64,000 nucleotides of DNA from Methylobacterium sp. R2-1. GTDB lineage: Bacteria > Pseudomonadota > Alphaproteobacteria > Rhizobiales > Beijerinckiaceae. The stretch spans positions 124,001-188,000 of the forward strand of contig NZ_JACHWM010000014.1 of NCBI RefSeq assembly GCF_014191355.1, given 5' to 3'. Shown piece after piece: positions 17,423-25,675 of this stretch. The number at the start of each line of letters is the position of its first letter. Position 1 is the stretch's first letter. Position numbers and translations under genes: made by a program. The notes beneath the pieces are model-generated. The model saw only the letters and a list, made by a program, of their open reading frames with translations. It was not told the DNA's origin and did not search any database.

Positions 17423-18331
17423 TCACGAGAACAGCAGCGTCGAGAGCTGGCGGCGCCCGCGGATCGCGGCCGGATCCATCAGGCCCCAAGCCTCGAAGAA
17501 CTGAAGCAGTTGCTTGCGGGCGGCGTCCTCGTTCCAGGTCCGGTCGGCCCGGGCGATGGCAACGAGCTGATCGACCGCCTCGTCGCGCTTGCCGGCGGCG
17601 TTGAGTCCGAGCGCGAGGTCGAACCGAGCCTGGAAGTCGTTTCCGTCGGCCTCGATCCGCTTTTGCAGGGCGGCGAGGTCACCCAGGCTCTCGGCCTGAT
17701 CGGCGAGTTCGAGCGCGGCGCGCACGCCTGCGAGCAGCGGGTCGTCGGCCTTGGCCGGCGGCACCATGGCGAGCACCTGCCGGGCGTCCTCGGTCTCCCC
17801 GAGTTCGAGCTGGGTCTTGGCCAGCCCGGCAATGGCCTTGAGGTTCTCCGGCTCCTCGCGCAGCACCGCGGCGTAGAGTTCGGAGGCCGAGGCGAGATCG
17901 CCGGCCGAGGCGACCGCGGCCGCCTCTTCGAGCACCTGATCGATCTCGGAGGGGCCGGCGAGCCGGTCGATGAAGGCGCGCACCTCAGTTTCCGGCACGG
18001 CGCCCATGAAGGCGTCCACTGGACGGCCGCGGTCGATCGCAATCACGGCGGGGATCGACTGTAGGCCGAGTTGCTGGCCGATCTGCTGCCAGACGCCCGG
18101 ATGCTCGTCGATGTTGAGCTTGGCGAGCTTCACCCGGCCGCCGGCCGCCCGCACAACCTTCTCGAGGACCGGCGTGAGCTGCTTGCACGGGCCGCACCAG
18201 GGCGCCCAGAAATCGACGATCACCGGCTGGTTCATCGATTCGGCGATGACGTCCTGCCGGAAGCCCGCCGTGGTGGTGTCCTTGATGAGGCCGTCGGCGG
18301 GGGCGCCGGCGGCGGCGTTGGCTTCGAGCAT
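17423..18331 (-). CDS. Thioredoxin-TPR co-chaperone, CnoX/YbbN type
   Basis: 302 residues. Residues 20-125 form a thioredoxin fold with the intact redox motif WAPWCGPCKQL; the C-terminal 170 residues are helical TPR-like repeats (ASAGDLASASELYAAVLREE, AKTQLELGETEDARQVLAMV, FDLALGLNAAGKRDEAVDQL). This is the CnoX/YbbN architecture, a holdase that hands unfolding proteins to GroEL and protects them under oxidative stress. E. coli CnoX lacks the second cysteine; this protein has both, so it may also be redox active, as in Caulobacter. Upstream of the LON-domain gene in the same direction. Confidence 0.9.
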   Translation of the reverse strand: MLEANAAAGAPADGLIKDTTTAGFRQDVIAESMNQPVIVDFWAPWCGPCKQLTPVLEKVVRAAGGRVKLAKLNIDEHPGVWQQIGQQLGLQSIPAVIAIDRGRPVDAFMGAVPETEVRAFIDRLAGPSEIDQVLEEAAAVASAGDLASASELYAAVLREEPENLKAIAGLAKTQLELGETEDARQVLAMVPPAKADDPLLAGVRAALELADQAESLGDLAALQKRIEADGNDFQARFDLALGLNAAGKRDEAVDQLVAIARADRTWNEDAARKQLLQFFEAWGLMDPAAIRGRRQLSTLLFS

Positions 18332-18464
18332 GGAGCCCTCGAAAAATCACAAAAACGCAGTTCGGTGCCTGCAGCGCAGGCTTGCAGCGCACCGGCCCGT
18401 TACATGGGGCTTCGCGACGCGGCTGACCAGACGTTTTCGAAGGCCCCCGGGGAACGAATCCGGC

Positions 18465-18989
18465 TCAGGGCTTGGGCGGGCTGGTCGCCCCTTCCTTCGC
18501 GGCATCCTTGCCGGACTCGGCCCCGGGCTTGGTATCGGCCTTGGCATCGGTGATGAACACGCCCGCATAGGTCTTGCCCTGCGAGGTCGCCTCGCAGGTG
18601 ATCATGGTCTTGCCGGGCTCCGGGCGCGAGAACTTGCAGGCGCCGACCGCGGGGGCGGGAGAGCGAACGATGCCCTCCTTGTTTTTCATGCCCGCCACCA
18701 CGAGGCTGATCGGCTGGAGCTGCTCGGTCTCCTCGGTCTGCTCGTGCTGCGCCCCAGAGCCGCTGAAGCTCAGCGACTGCCCGTCCCAGGCGCCGAAATC
18801 GAAGGTGGTACGCCCGCGCGCGACCGTGTTGACGAGCTGCTCCTTGCAGTTCTGGGTAATGTCGAGGCCGCCGATCACCAGCCGCTCGCACCGGCCGGTC
18901 ATCGTCACCTCGGCCTGCTGAGCCGAAGCCGGCCCTGCGGCGAGCAGGCCGAGGAGCGCGAGAAGCGGGACGCGCGAAAGGGTCGTCAT
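18465..18989 (-). CDS. Exported protein of unknown function
   Basis: 174 residues with a clean signal peptide (MTTLSRVPLLALLGLLAAGP, cleavage at ASAQQ). The mature part has four cysteines (GRCERL, QNCKEQ, GACKFSR, ITCEAT) that could form two disulfides, and beta-rich segments (TTFDFGAWDGQSLSFSGSG). The C-terminus is charged and low-complexity (KADTKPGAESGKDAAKEG). GAGGAA lies upstream of the ATG. No family was recognised. It lies between the CnoX-like gene and a GST gene on the same strand, with gaps large enough for separate promoters. Confidence 0.75.
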   Translation of the reverse strand: MTTLSRVPLLALLGLLAAGPASAQQAEVTMTGRCERLVIGGLDITQNCKEQLVNTVARGRTTFDFGAWDGQSLSFSGSGAQHEQTEETEQLQPISLVVAGMKNKEGIVRSPAPAVGACKFSRPEPGKTMITCEATSQGKTYAGVFITDAKADTKPGAESGKDAAKEGATSPPKP

Positions 18990-19061
18990 GGCGTGGTGTT
19001 CCTCCTGATCGGCATCCGATGCCGCTTGTCGCGATGGATATTTCCTGCGGGGCGGCCAGGT

Positions 19062-20054
19062 TCAACTGCCGAAGCGCAGGGCGCGATCGTTGGGCGCATC
19101 GAAGTGGAGTTCGGGGCCGAGCGGCACGATTCCCGTAGGGTTGATGCCGGCGTGGCTACCGTAATAGTGGCGCTTGATCTGATCGAGATCCACCGTCTCC
19201 GCCACGCCCGGCAGGGCGTAGAGGTCGCGCAAGTAGTTCGAGAGGTTGGGGTAGTCGGCGATCCGGCGCCGGTTGCACTTGAAGTGCCCGACATAGACCG
19301 CGTCGAACCGCACCAGCGTGGTGAACAGGCGGATGTCGGCCTCGGTCAGCGACGATCCGCAGAGATAACGCTGCCGGTCGAGCCGTTCCTCGAGCGCGTC
19401 GAGTTCGGCGAACAAGGCGGTGAAAGCGTCCTCGTAGGCCGTTTGCGTGGTGGCGAAACCCGCCTTGTAGACGCCGTTGTTGACCCGGTCGTAGACGCGC
19501 CCATTGATCGCATCGATCTCGGCGCGGAGCGCTTCCGGGTAGAGATCCGGTCCGCCCGCCCCGAACGCGCCGTTCAGCATCCGGATGATCTCGGCCGATT
19601 CGTTCGAGACGATGGTCTGGCGCTGCTTGTCCCACAGCACCGGCACGGTGACGCGGCCGGAATAGTCGGGCTTGGCGCGGAGATAGATCTCGTAGAGCCG
19701 CTTGGCGCCGAACAACGGGTCGGCGGTCGAGCCCGGCACCCCGCCCTCCTCCTCGGCCCGGAAGACCCAGCCCTCCGCGCGCATATACGGCGAGACCACG
19801 GAGACGGTGATGGCCTCCGCCAGCCCCTTGAGCCGGCGGACGATCAGCGTGCGGTGGGCCCAGGGGCAAGCGAGCGCGACGATGAGGTGGTAGCGCCCCG
19901 CCTCTCCCTTGAAGCCGCCTTCTCCCGAAGGACCGGGAGCGCCGTCGGCCGTCACCCAGTTGCGGAAGGCGGCGGCCGAACGCTCGAAGCGCCCGCCGGA
20001 TTGGGCGGTGTCGTAGCCCTTGTCGTGCCACTCGCCCTCGACCAGCAACCCCAT
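19062..20054 (-). CDS. Glutathionyl-hydroquinone reductase (Xi-class GST, YqjG/ECM4 type)
   Basis: 330 residues. The N-terminal region has LIVALACPWAHRTLIVRRLKG, where the cysteine of CPWAH is the catalytic residue of Xi-class glutathione transferases. Further marks are VPVLWDKQRQTIVSNESAEI and the C-terminal helical domain ending IPT-like (GSHAGINPTGIVPLGP). These enzymes remove glutathione from glutathionyl-hydroquinones, using GSH, and are cytoplasmic. The ATG at 20054 begins MGLLVEGEWHDKG; the frame remains open to 20387 but without similarity. Divergent from an old yellow enzyme gene, which also deals with quinones or enones, so the pair may respond to electrophiles. Confidence 0.9.
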   Translation of the reverse strand: MGLLVEGEWHDKGYDTAQSGGRFERSAAAFRNWVTADGAPGPSGEGGFKGEAGRYHLIVALACPWAHRTLIVRRLKGLAEAITVSVVSPYMRAEGWVFRAEEEGGVPGSTADPLFGAKRLYEIYLRAKPDYSGRVTVPVLWDKQRQTIVSNESAEIIRMLNGAFGAGGPDLYPEALRAEIDAINGRVYDRVNNGVYKAGFATTQTAYEDAFTALFAELDALEERLDRQRYLCGSSLTEADIRLFTTLVRFDAVYVGHFKCNRRRIADYPNLSNYLRDLYALPGVAETVDLDQIKRHYYGSHAGINPTGIVPLGPELHFDAPNDRALRFGS

Positions 20055-20223
20055 CCCGAACGGTCCTTTCGCCCTGCGCACGGGGTGAGATGGAGGAGTT
20101 GGCCTTCGGGGGAAGCCTGCGGCAAGGATCTCGGGTGTCCCATGCGCGGTTCCGGGCTGGTGGCCGGGACCCGCATATCCCAGATAGGCCGCCGATTGCC
20201 GCCCTCGCTCCCGGAGCCTGCCG

Positions 20224-21342
20224 ATGTCCGCCCGCCTGTTCGAGCCCCTGCGCCTGGACGACCTGGAGCTTGAGAACCGCATCATCATCGCGCCGATGTG
20301 CCAATACTCGGCGCTCGCCGGTGCGGCGACCGACTGGCACCTGATGCATCTCGGCCAGCTCGCGCAGTCGGGCGCGGGGCTCCTCACCCTGGAGGCGACC
20401 GCGGTCTCGCCCGAGGCGCGGATCTCCCCCGGCGATCTCGGCCTCTACGACGATGCCACCGAGCGGGCCCTGGCCCGCGTGCTCGACGCGGTGCGCGGCT
20501 ACGCGCCGATTCCGGTGGCGATCCAGATCAACCATGCTGGCCGCAAGGCGTCGAGCCGAGCCCCCTGGGAAGGCGGCGCGCAGATCGCGCCGGAGGCCGT
20601 CGACGGCTGGCAGACCGAGGCGCCCTCGGCGTTGCCCCACGCGACAAGCGAGGTGCCGCCGCACGCCCTCGATGCGGAGGGCTTGAAGCGGGTGCGCGAG
20701 GGCTTCGCCGCCACGGCGAAGCGTGCCATGCGGCTCGGCATCGACGGCGTCGAGTTGCACGGCGCCCACGGCTACCTGCTGCACCAGTTCCTGTCGCCGC
20801 TCTCCAACCGCCGCGAGGACCAGTACGGCGGCAGCCTGGAGAATCGGATGCGGTTTCCCCTCGAGTGCTTCGAGGCGGTGCGCGCGGTCGTGCCCTCGGG
20901 CAAGCCAGTCTGGATGCGTGTCTCGGCGACCGATTGGGTCGAGGACGGCTGGGATCTCGACCAGACGCTGGAACTCGCCCGCGCGCTCAAGACCCGCGGC
21001 GCGGCTGCCATCCACGTCTCCACCGGTGGCCTCTCGACCGCTCAGAAGATTCCCGTCGGGCCGGGCTATCAGGTGCCCTTCGCCGAACGGATCAAGGCGG
21101 AAACGGGGCTCACCACCATCGCGGTCGGCCTCATCACAGAGCCGCACCAGGCGGAAGCGATCCTGGCGGAGGGCAAGGCCGACGCGGTCTCGCTCGCCCG
21201 CGCCCTGCTCTACGATCCCCGCTGGCCGTGGCACGCCGCCGCCGAACTCGGTGCGCAGGTGCGGGCGCCGAAACAGTACTGGCGCAGCCAGCCGCACCAG
21301 TACAAGGACCTGTTCAAGAGCGCGGCCTTCGGGCAGCGATAG
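20224..21342 (+). CDS. NADH:flavin oxidoreductase, old yellow enzyme family (YqjM/NamA-like)
   Basis: 372 residues, a single FMN-binding TIM barrel without C-terminal FeS or FAD domains. Marks of the YqjM class are IIIAPMCQYSA (with the flavin-proximal cysteine), QINHAGRKAS, ELHGAHGYLLHQFLSPLSNR, REDQYGGSLENRMRFPLE and VGLITEPHQAE. Such enzymes reduce activated C=C bonds in enones, quinones and nitro-compounds using NAD(P)H; the natural substrate is unknown. Divergent from the glutathionyl-hydroquinone reductase, with about 170 bp between start codons. Confidence 0.92.
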   Translation: MSARLFEPLRLDDLELENRIIIAPMCQYSALAGAATDWHLMHLGQLAQSGAGLLTLEATAVSPEARISPGDLGLYDDATERALARVLDAVRGYAPIPVAIQINHAGRKASSRAPWEGGAQIAPEAVDGWQTEAPSALPHATSEVPPHALDAEGLKRVREGFAATAKRAMRLGIDGVELHGAHGYLLHQFLSPLSNRREDQYGGSLENRMRFPLECFEAVRAVVPSGKPVWMRVSATDWVEDGWDLDQTLELARALKTRGAAAIHVSTGGLSTAQKIPVGPGYQVPFAERIKAETGLTTIAVGLITEPHQAEAILAEGKADAVSLARALLYDPRWPWHAAAELGAQVRAPKQYWRSQPHQYKDLFKSAAFGQR

Positions 21343-21376
21343 CGCTTCCGCCTCGCTCCTGACTCCCATCCTCGAA

Positions 21377-21484
21377 CCTCATCCTGAGGTGCGGAGCGGG
21401 GGCGGAGCCTCGAAGGATCGTCCAGGTCCCGCGCGAATCCCTGGACGATCCTTCGAGGCCGCTTCGCGGCATCTCAGGATGAGG
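21377..21484. repeat. Intergenic palindrome (CCTCATCCTGAG family)
   Basis: A long inverted repeat: outer arms CCTCATCCTGAGGTGC / GCATCTCAGGATGAGG and inner arms GCCTCGAAGGATCGTCCAG / CTGGACGATCCTTCGAGGC around a short loop. This sequence type is widespread between genes in Rhizobiales. It lies between the convergent OYE and DUF2233 genes and could act as a bidirectional terminator. Confidence 0.85.
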
Positions 21485-21520
21485 GCCTGGATCGGACATC
21501 GTCGTTTTGCTGCCGCGCCT

Positions 21521-22306
21521 CTACTTTCCTACGGCGCCCACCAGCGGCCCGAGCGGCCGGCTGAGGTCGGAACGACCGAGGCCGGGCGCATAGAGGCTCG
21601 ACACGCTGCCGTCGAGGAACAGCGCGTTGCGGCAGCCCAGGCTGTCCTTGAACAGGCGGGCGAAGGCCCCGAAGGTTACCGGGCGCTCCGAGATCGCGAA
21701 CAAAGCCACGCGCCCGCCGTCGCGCACACCGACGCCGTTGCGGATCTTCTGGCTCGGGCCATCCGCCGAAATCTTCGGGTGGATCTTGCCCTCGACCACC
21801 AGCATGGGCCCCGATTGCGTGGCGAAATCGGGGGCCGGCTTGGCGCGCAGGTAGCGGCCGGTATCGAGCACCCCGGCGCGGTCGCCCTTCACGTAGAACA
21901 CGCCGTTCGGCTTGAGGTGGAAGTTGCCCGGCCCGTTGGCGGTGGAGACACCCTTCATCTCGCGCCCGTCCTCGACGTAGAGCCCGACCGGGGCCTGCCC
22001 CTTGTCGTACATGCCGGCATTCATCGCGAAGCTGAGGCGCGGGCCCTGCCGATCGGCGAGGCTCGACAGAGATCCGTAGGGCAGCCCGTCCGCTCCGAGC
22101 CAGAACAGCCGCACGCGCTCGCGCCGCAGATCGACGGTGCAGATCGTGTAGGGCTGCCCCTCGAATTCGACCGCCTCGCACGGTCCCTTGGCTGCGGCGG
22201 CGGCCGGTTGCGCCTGGACCGCTCCAGAGGCGAGCGGACCGAGGGCGAGGGCGGCCAAGAAGGCGGCGAAGCGAGCGGGGACGAGAACGGCGAGGCGGCG
22301 CGTCAC
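21521..22306 (-). CDS. Exported phosphodiester-glycosidase-like protein (DUF2233/NAGPA)
   Basis: 261 residues. Signal peptide (LAVLVPARFAAFLAALALGP, cleavage near AVQAQ). The DUF2233/NAGPA domain is recognisable from FEGQPYTICTVDLRRERVRL, SFAMNAGMYDKGQAPVGLYV, ATQSGPMLVVEGKIHP, RNGVGVRDGGRVALFAIS and the C-terminal CRNALFLDGSVSSLYAPG. Family members hydrolyse phosphodiester-linked sugars or act on exopolysaccharide and wall glycopolymers; the substrate here is unknown. A GTG at 22306 preceded by AGGA is the probable start; ATG codons at 22378 and 22438 would put an unusual hydrophilic leader before the signal. Confidence 0.85.
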   Translation of the reverse strand: MTRRLAVLVPARFAAFLAALALGPLASGAVQAQPAAAAAKGPCEAVEFEGQPYTICTVDLRRERVRLFWLGADGLPYGSLSSLADRQGPRLSFAMNAGMYDKGQAPVGLYVEDGREMKGVSTANGPGNFHLKPNGVFYVKGDRAGVLDTGRYLRAKPAPDFATQSGPMLVVEGKIHPKISADGPSQKIRNGVGVRDGGRVALFAISERPVTFGAFARLFKDSLGCRNALFLDGSVSSLYAPGLGRSDLSRPLGPLVGAVGK

Positions 22307-22532
22307 GGGCGGTTCCTGTCTGGCGGCCACCTGTCCGGAGCAGGCTCGGCCGTATGTGCCCTCCTCGCGCGAAAGCATGGCAGCATTCAAGCGGCCAGCA
22401 CGCGCCTCATGATCGCTCGCAGCATCATCACAAGGCATTTGAGACCGGAGGTCGCAGGGACCGTTTTTTCCCGTCGAACGTTCAAAGCCAACGGGGGGAT
22501 GGCGAAGTTCTCTCTCGGGTGGAGACGATCTG

Positions 22533-23066
22533 ATGAAAAGGGTTGTTCTGGCATCGGCCGCGATGGCGGGCGCGCTGATGATGATCCCGGCAACCGCCGA
22601 TGCCCGCCCGGGCTTCGGCGGCTTCCATGGCGGCGGCTTCGGGGGCGGTGGTTTCCGCGGCGGCGGCTTCGGCGGTCCGCGCTTCGGTGGCGGCTTCGGC
22701 GGGTTCCGGGGCGGTGGCTTCGGTGGTCCGCGCTTCGGCGGCGGGTTTGCCGGCCGGGGCGGCTTCTATCGCGGTGCCGGCTTCGGCGGCTGGCGCGGCG
22801 GCTATGGCGGGTGGCGCGGCGGTGGCTGGGGCTACCGGCGCGGCATCGGCCTGGGCGGGGTCGGGCTCGGGCTCGGGCTGGGCCTCGCCGCGGGTAGCCT
22901 CTACGGTGCCTATGGCTACCCCTACGGCTACGGCGGATGGGGCGGCCCCTACGGCTACTCGACGGTCGGTTACGATCCCTATTACAGCGGCGGCTGCTAC
23001 ACCGTCCCGCGCCTGACCTGGACGCCCTACGGCTACCGCCGCGTCCTGGTCGAGCGCTGCTACTGA
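22533..23066 (+). CDS. Gly/Phe-rich exported protein
   Basis: 177 residues. Signal peptide (MKRVVLASAAMAGALMMIPA, cleavage after TADA), then about 75 residues of FGGG/FRGGGFGG repeats including two near-identical blocks around GGPRFGGGF, a Trp/Tyr-rich stretch (GWRGGYGGWRGGGWGYRR), a Gly-rich hydrophobic segment (GLGLGLGLAAGSLYGAYGYP) and a C-terminus with two cysteines (GGCYTVPRL and VERCY). Similar proteins are abundant in Rhizobiales and none has an established function. At DNA level the GGCTTCGG repeats are nearly periodic. Confidence 0.8.
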   Translation: MKRVVLASAAMAGALMMIPATADARPGFGGFHGGGFGGGGFRGGGFGGPRFGGGFGGFRGGGFGGPRFGGGFAGRGGFYRGAGFGGWRGGYGGWRGGGWGYRRGIGLGGVGLGLGLGLAAGSLYGAYGYPYGYGGWGGPYGYSTVGYDPYYSGGCYTVPRLTWTPYGYRRVLVERCY

Positions 23067-23088
23067 TCGCGAGATCATCGGAGATGAC

Positions 23089-23118
23089 GAAGGGGCCGCT
23101 CGCGGCCCCTTCTGTTTT
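23089..23118. terminator. Bidirectional terminator between convergent genes
   Basis: Stem GAAGGGGCCGC / GCGGCCCCTTC (overlapping centre TCGC) followed by TGTTTT on the plus strand, placed midway between the Gly-rich protein and DUF4174 genes. Confidence 0.8.
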
Positions 23119-23123
23119 GCGGA

Positions 23124-23543
23124 TCAGCGCCGCTTCGCCTCGTCCTGCCGCATCGGCATGGCATCGATGGTCGAGAACAGGCGCTGGGGCGGAATCGGCT
23201 CCTCCGAGGTGAGCTTGGCGCCGCCGTCCTTCCCGACGAGGACCGCCCGGAACGCGTCGCCCGGCAGGCCGAGACGGCGCCGCAGAGCCACCGCGTCCGC
23301 CCCCTTTCCCACGGCCTCGACCGTGACGAGATCCCGCTCGGACGCTCCTGTCCGCGCCGAGGCCAGCGCTTGTCTTTGCGCTGCGAGGCGGAAATCGCCC
23401 GCATCGCTCGCGGCCAGCACGAGCACCCGCGACTTCCAGCGGTAGGCCGCCAGCGGATCGCCCTCCACGGCCCCGGCCGGACCGGCCGCCGCCAGCACCG
23501 CCGCGGTCAGGGCCACGATCAAGGATGCCGCCTTCCACGCCAT
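23124..23543 (-). CDS. DUF4174-domain exported protein
   Basis: 139 residues. Signal peptide (AASLIVALTAAVLAAAGPAG, cleavage near AVEG), then the DUF4174 pattern: YRWKSRVLVLAASDAGDFRL, RDLVTVEA, LGLPGDAFRAVLVGKDGGAK and a C-terminal FSTIDAMPMRQDEAKRR. The fold is predicted to resemble thioredoxin without redox cysteines. Function is unknown; these are small periplasmic proteins common in alphaproteobacteria. Divergent from the CurA-like reductase gene. Confidence 0.85.
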   Translation of the reverse strand: MAWKAASLIVALTAAVLAAAGPAGAVEGDPLAAYRWKSRVLVLAASDAGDFRLAAQRQALASARTGASERDLVTVEAVGKGADAVALRRRLGLPGDAFRAVLVGKDGGAKLTSEEPIPPQRLFSTIDAMPMRQDEAKRR

Positions 23544-23634
23544 CGCGAACCTCCGCAGATTGCTGCCTCACATTGCCGGAACCAGCGCACGACCCATCTG
23601 CCCGGTTCCGTCTCGAACAACGCCGGAGCGCTCC

Positions 23635-24651
23635 ATGGCAGTCGTCAACCGTCGGATCGTGCTGGCCGCGCGCCCGCACGGCGAGCCGAAACCCGAACAT
23701 TTCCGCCTCGAAGAGGGGCGCACCCCCGCCCCGAAAGCGGGGGAGGTTCTGCTGCGGACCCGCTGGCTCTCCCTCGATCCCTACATGCGCGGGCGGATGA
23801 GCGCGGCGAAGTCCTACGCCAAGCCGGTCGAGATCGGTGAGACCATGGTCGGCCAGACGGTGAGCGAGGTGGTCGCCTCGGAGAATCCGGCCTTTGCCGA
23901 GGGCGATCTCGTGCTGAGTTACTCCGGATGGCAGGACTTCGCGGTCTCGGACGGCAGGGGCCTGCGCCGCCTGGACCCCGCGGACGGGCCGCCGAGCCAG
24001 TTCCTTGGCATCCTCGGCATGCCCGGCATGACCGCCTACACCGGCCTCCTGGAGATCGGCCGGCCGCGCCCTGGCGAAACCGTCGTGGTGGCCGCCGCCG
24101 CCGGGCCGGTCGGCTCCCTCGTCGGCCAGATCGCCCGCATCAAGGGCGCGCGGGCCGTCGGTATCGCTGGGGGCGCCGAGAAATGCGCCTACCTGACCGA
24201 GACGCTCGGCTTGGACGCGGCGGTCGATCACCGCGCCGACGATTTTCCCGAGTCGCTGGCCCGCGCCTGTCCCAATGGGATCGATGTGTATTTCGAGAAT
24301 GTCGGAGGCGCCGTGTTCGACGCGGTGCTGCCGCTCCTCAACGATTTCGCGCGGGTGCCGGTCTGTGGGCTCGTTGCGGGCTACAATCTGAGCGAACTGC
24401 CCCCCGGCCCCGATCGGTCACCGGTCTTGATGCGCGCCATCCTCACCAAGCGGCTGACGCTGCGCGGCTTCATCGTCTCGGATTTTTCCGCGATGCAGGA
24501 CGACTTCCTGCGCGACGTCGGCGGCTGGCTGCGGGCCGGTCGGGTGAAGGCGCGCGAGGACGTGGTCGAGGGCCTGGAAAACGCGCCCGTCGCCTTCGCC
24601 GGCATGCTGAAGGGTGCCAATTTCGGCAAGCTCGTCGTGAAGGTGTCCTGA
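23635..24651 (+). CDS. NADP-dependent medium-chain reductase, CurA/PTGR type
   Basis: 338 residues. This is a zinc-free MDR-superfamily enzyme: N-terminal WLSLDPYMRGRMS, then LGILGMPGMTAYTGLLEIG, the nucleotide loop VVAAAAGPVGSLVGQIARIKG, DVYFENVGGAVFDAVLPLLN and FIVSDF. These are the marks of the leukotriene B4 dehydrogenase / curcumin reductase (CurA) group, which reduces alpha,beta-unsaturated ketones with NADPH. The natural substrate is unknown. ATG at 23635 is the start; the open frame upstream lacks similarity. Confidence 0.9.
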   Translation: MAVVNRRIVLAARPHGEPKPEHFRLEEGRTPAPKAGEVLLRTRWLSLDPYMRGRMSAAKSYAKPVEIGETMVGQTVSEVVASENPAFAEGDLVLSYSGWQDFAVSDGRGLRRLDPADGPPSQFLGILGMPGMTAYTGLLEIGRPRPGETVVVAAAAGPVGSLVGQIARIKGARAVGIAGGAEKCAYLTETLGLDAAVDHRADDFPESLARACPNGIDVYFENVGGAVFDAVLPLLNDFARVPVCGLVAGYNLSELPPGPDRSPVLMRAILTKRLTLRGFIVSDFSAMQDDFLRDVGGWLRAGRVKAREDVVEGLENAPVAFAGMLKGANFGKLVVKVS

Positions 24652-24697
24652 TGTCATCCTTGGTCCGGCGAGCGCAGTGGCGCTTGCCCGACACCGA

Positions 24698-24712
24698 GAA
24701 CAGATATAGAAC
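24698..24712 (+). promoter_or_regulatory. Candidate LexA (SOS) box upstream of ssb
   Basis: GAAC-AGATATA-GAAC, a direct repeat spaced by exactly 7 bases. Its complement is GTTC-N7-GTTC, the LexA box of alphaproteobacteria. It lies 145 bp upstream of the ssb start and overlaps a possible -10 region, with a TTGCCC at 24684 as a candidate -35. Confidence 0.6.
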
Positions 24713-24856
24713 ATCCGCAGCGGAGGCGACCTCGGTGGTTAGCGTGCACAAGCGTCGGTGACGGCTTGCCCGACTGGGCGTCATGCTCAAGAGTCGTGGC
24801 CTTCGCGGGCGTATCGAAAAAATGCCCTGTGAGATCGGACCGGATGGAGAGATGAG

Positions 24857-25411
24857 ATGGCGGGCAGCGTCAACAAGGTGATTCTCGTCGGCAATCTCGG
24901 GCGCGACCCCGAGACCCGGCGCCTGGCCTCGGGCGACCCCGTGGTGAACCTGCGCATCGCGACGTCGGAGTCCTGGAAGGACAAGATGTCGGGCGAGCGC
25001 AAGGAGAAGACCGAGTGGCACTCGGTCGTGATCTACAACGAGAACCTCGCCCGCGTGGCCGAGCAGTACCTGCGCAAGGGCTCGAAGGTCTACATCGAGG
25101 GCCAGCTCCAGACCCGCAAATGGACCGACCAGGCCGGCGCGGAGAAGTACACCACCGAGGTGGTGCTCCAGCGCTTCCGCGGCGAGATGACGATTCTCGA
25201 CGGTCGTGGCGGGGGCGGCGGCGACTTCGCGGGCGAAGACGAGGGCGGCGGCCAGATCAGCCGAGGCGGCGATCGGGGTGGCGACAGAGGCGGTGACCGC
25301 GGCGGACGCGACGATTTCGGTTCGAGCCGCTCCGGTGGCGGCGACCGCCGGCCCTCCTCGGGTGGCGGTGGCAAGCCGAACTACGACCTCGACGACGATA
25401 TTCCTTTCTAG
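24857..25411 (+). CDS. ssb: Single-stranded DNA-binding protein
   Basis: 184 residues. The OB fold spans about residues 4-112 (VNKVILVGNLGRDPETRRLA, EWHSVVIYNENLARVAEQYL, GSKVYIEGQLQTRKW). It is followed by a Gly/Arg/Asp linker with DRGG repeats and the conserved acidic tail DDDIPF, which recruits repair and replication proteins. The protein acts as a tetramer on single-stranded DNA in replication, recombination and repair. A LexA-type box upstream suggests SOS control, as is common for ssb in alphaproteobacteria, although uvrA is not next to it here. A terminator follows. Confidence 0.96.
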   Translation: MAGSVNKVILVGNLGRDPETRRLASGDPVVNLRIATSESWKDKMSGERKEKTEWHSVVIYNENLARVAEQYLRKGSKVYIEGQLQTRKWTDQAGAEKYTTEVVLQRFRGEMTILDGRGGGGGDFAGEDEGGGQISRGGDRGGDRGGDRGGRDDFGSSRSGGGDRRPSSGGGGKPNYDLDDDIPF

Positions 25412-25441
25412 GACTTTTTGCATCGAGGAGCGGCTCGGTGA

Positions 25442-25473
25442 GGGGACCGGCGCGGACAGCGCCGGTCCCCTTT
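25442..25473 (+). terminator. Rho-independent terminator after ssb
   Basis: Perfect 12-bp stem GGGGACCGGCGC / GCGCCGGTCCCC with a 5-base loop and a short TTT tail. Confidence 0.85.
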
Positions 25474-25675
25474 CCGTCTCAGGGGACGCCGGCATCGGAA
25501 CGGATAGGAGCCGGAACAGCAACTTGAATGCTGCGATTGCCGACTTTCACCGTCTGAAAGGAGGTGTGCCGCCGAAAAGACTTGCAGTTCCTAACAACCG
25601 TTCCCGGTGGCGTCCTCGAATTCCTGCGCCATAATGATTCCGCGCCGCAATGGCGGAAGGAGCAGCCAGGGATCC

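Noticed and set aside
17970..20273. A 767-codon plus-strand frame across CnoX, the exported protein and the GST genes
   Set aside because: It runs antisense across three genes with good family matches and has no domain of its own.
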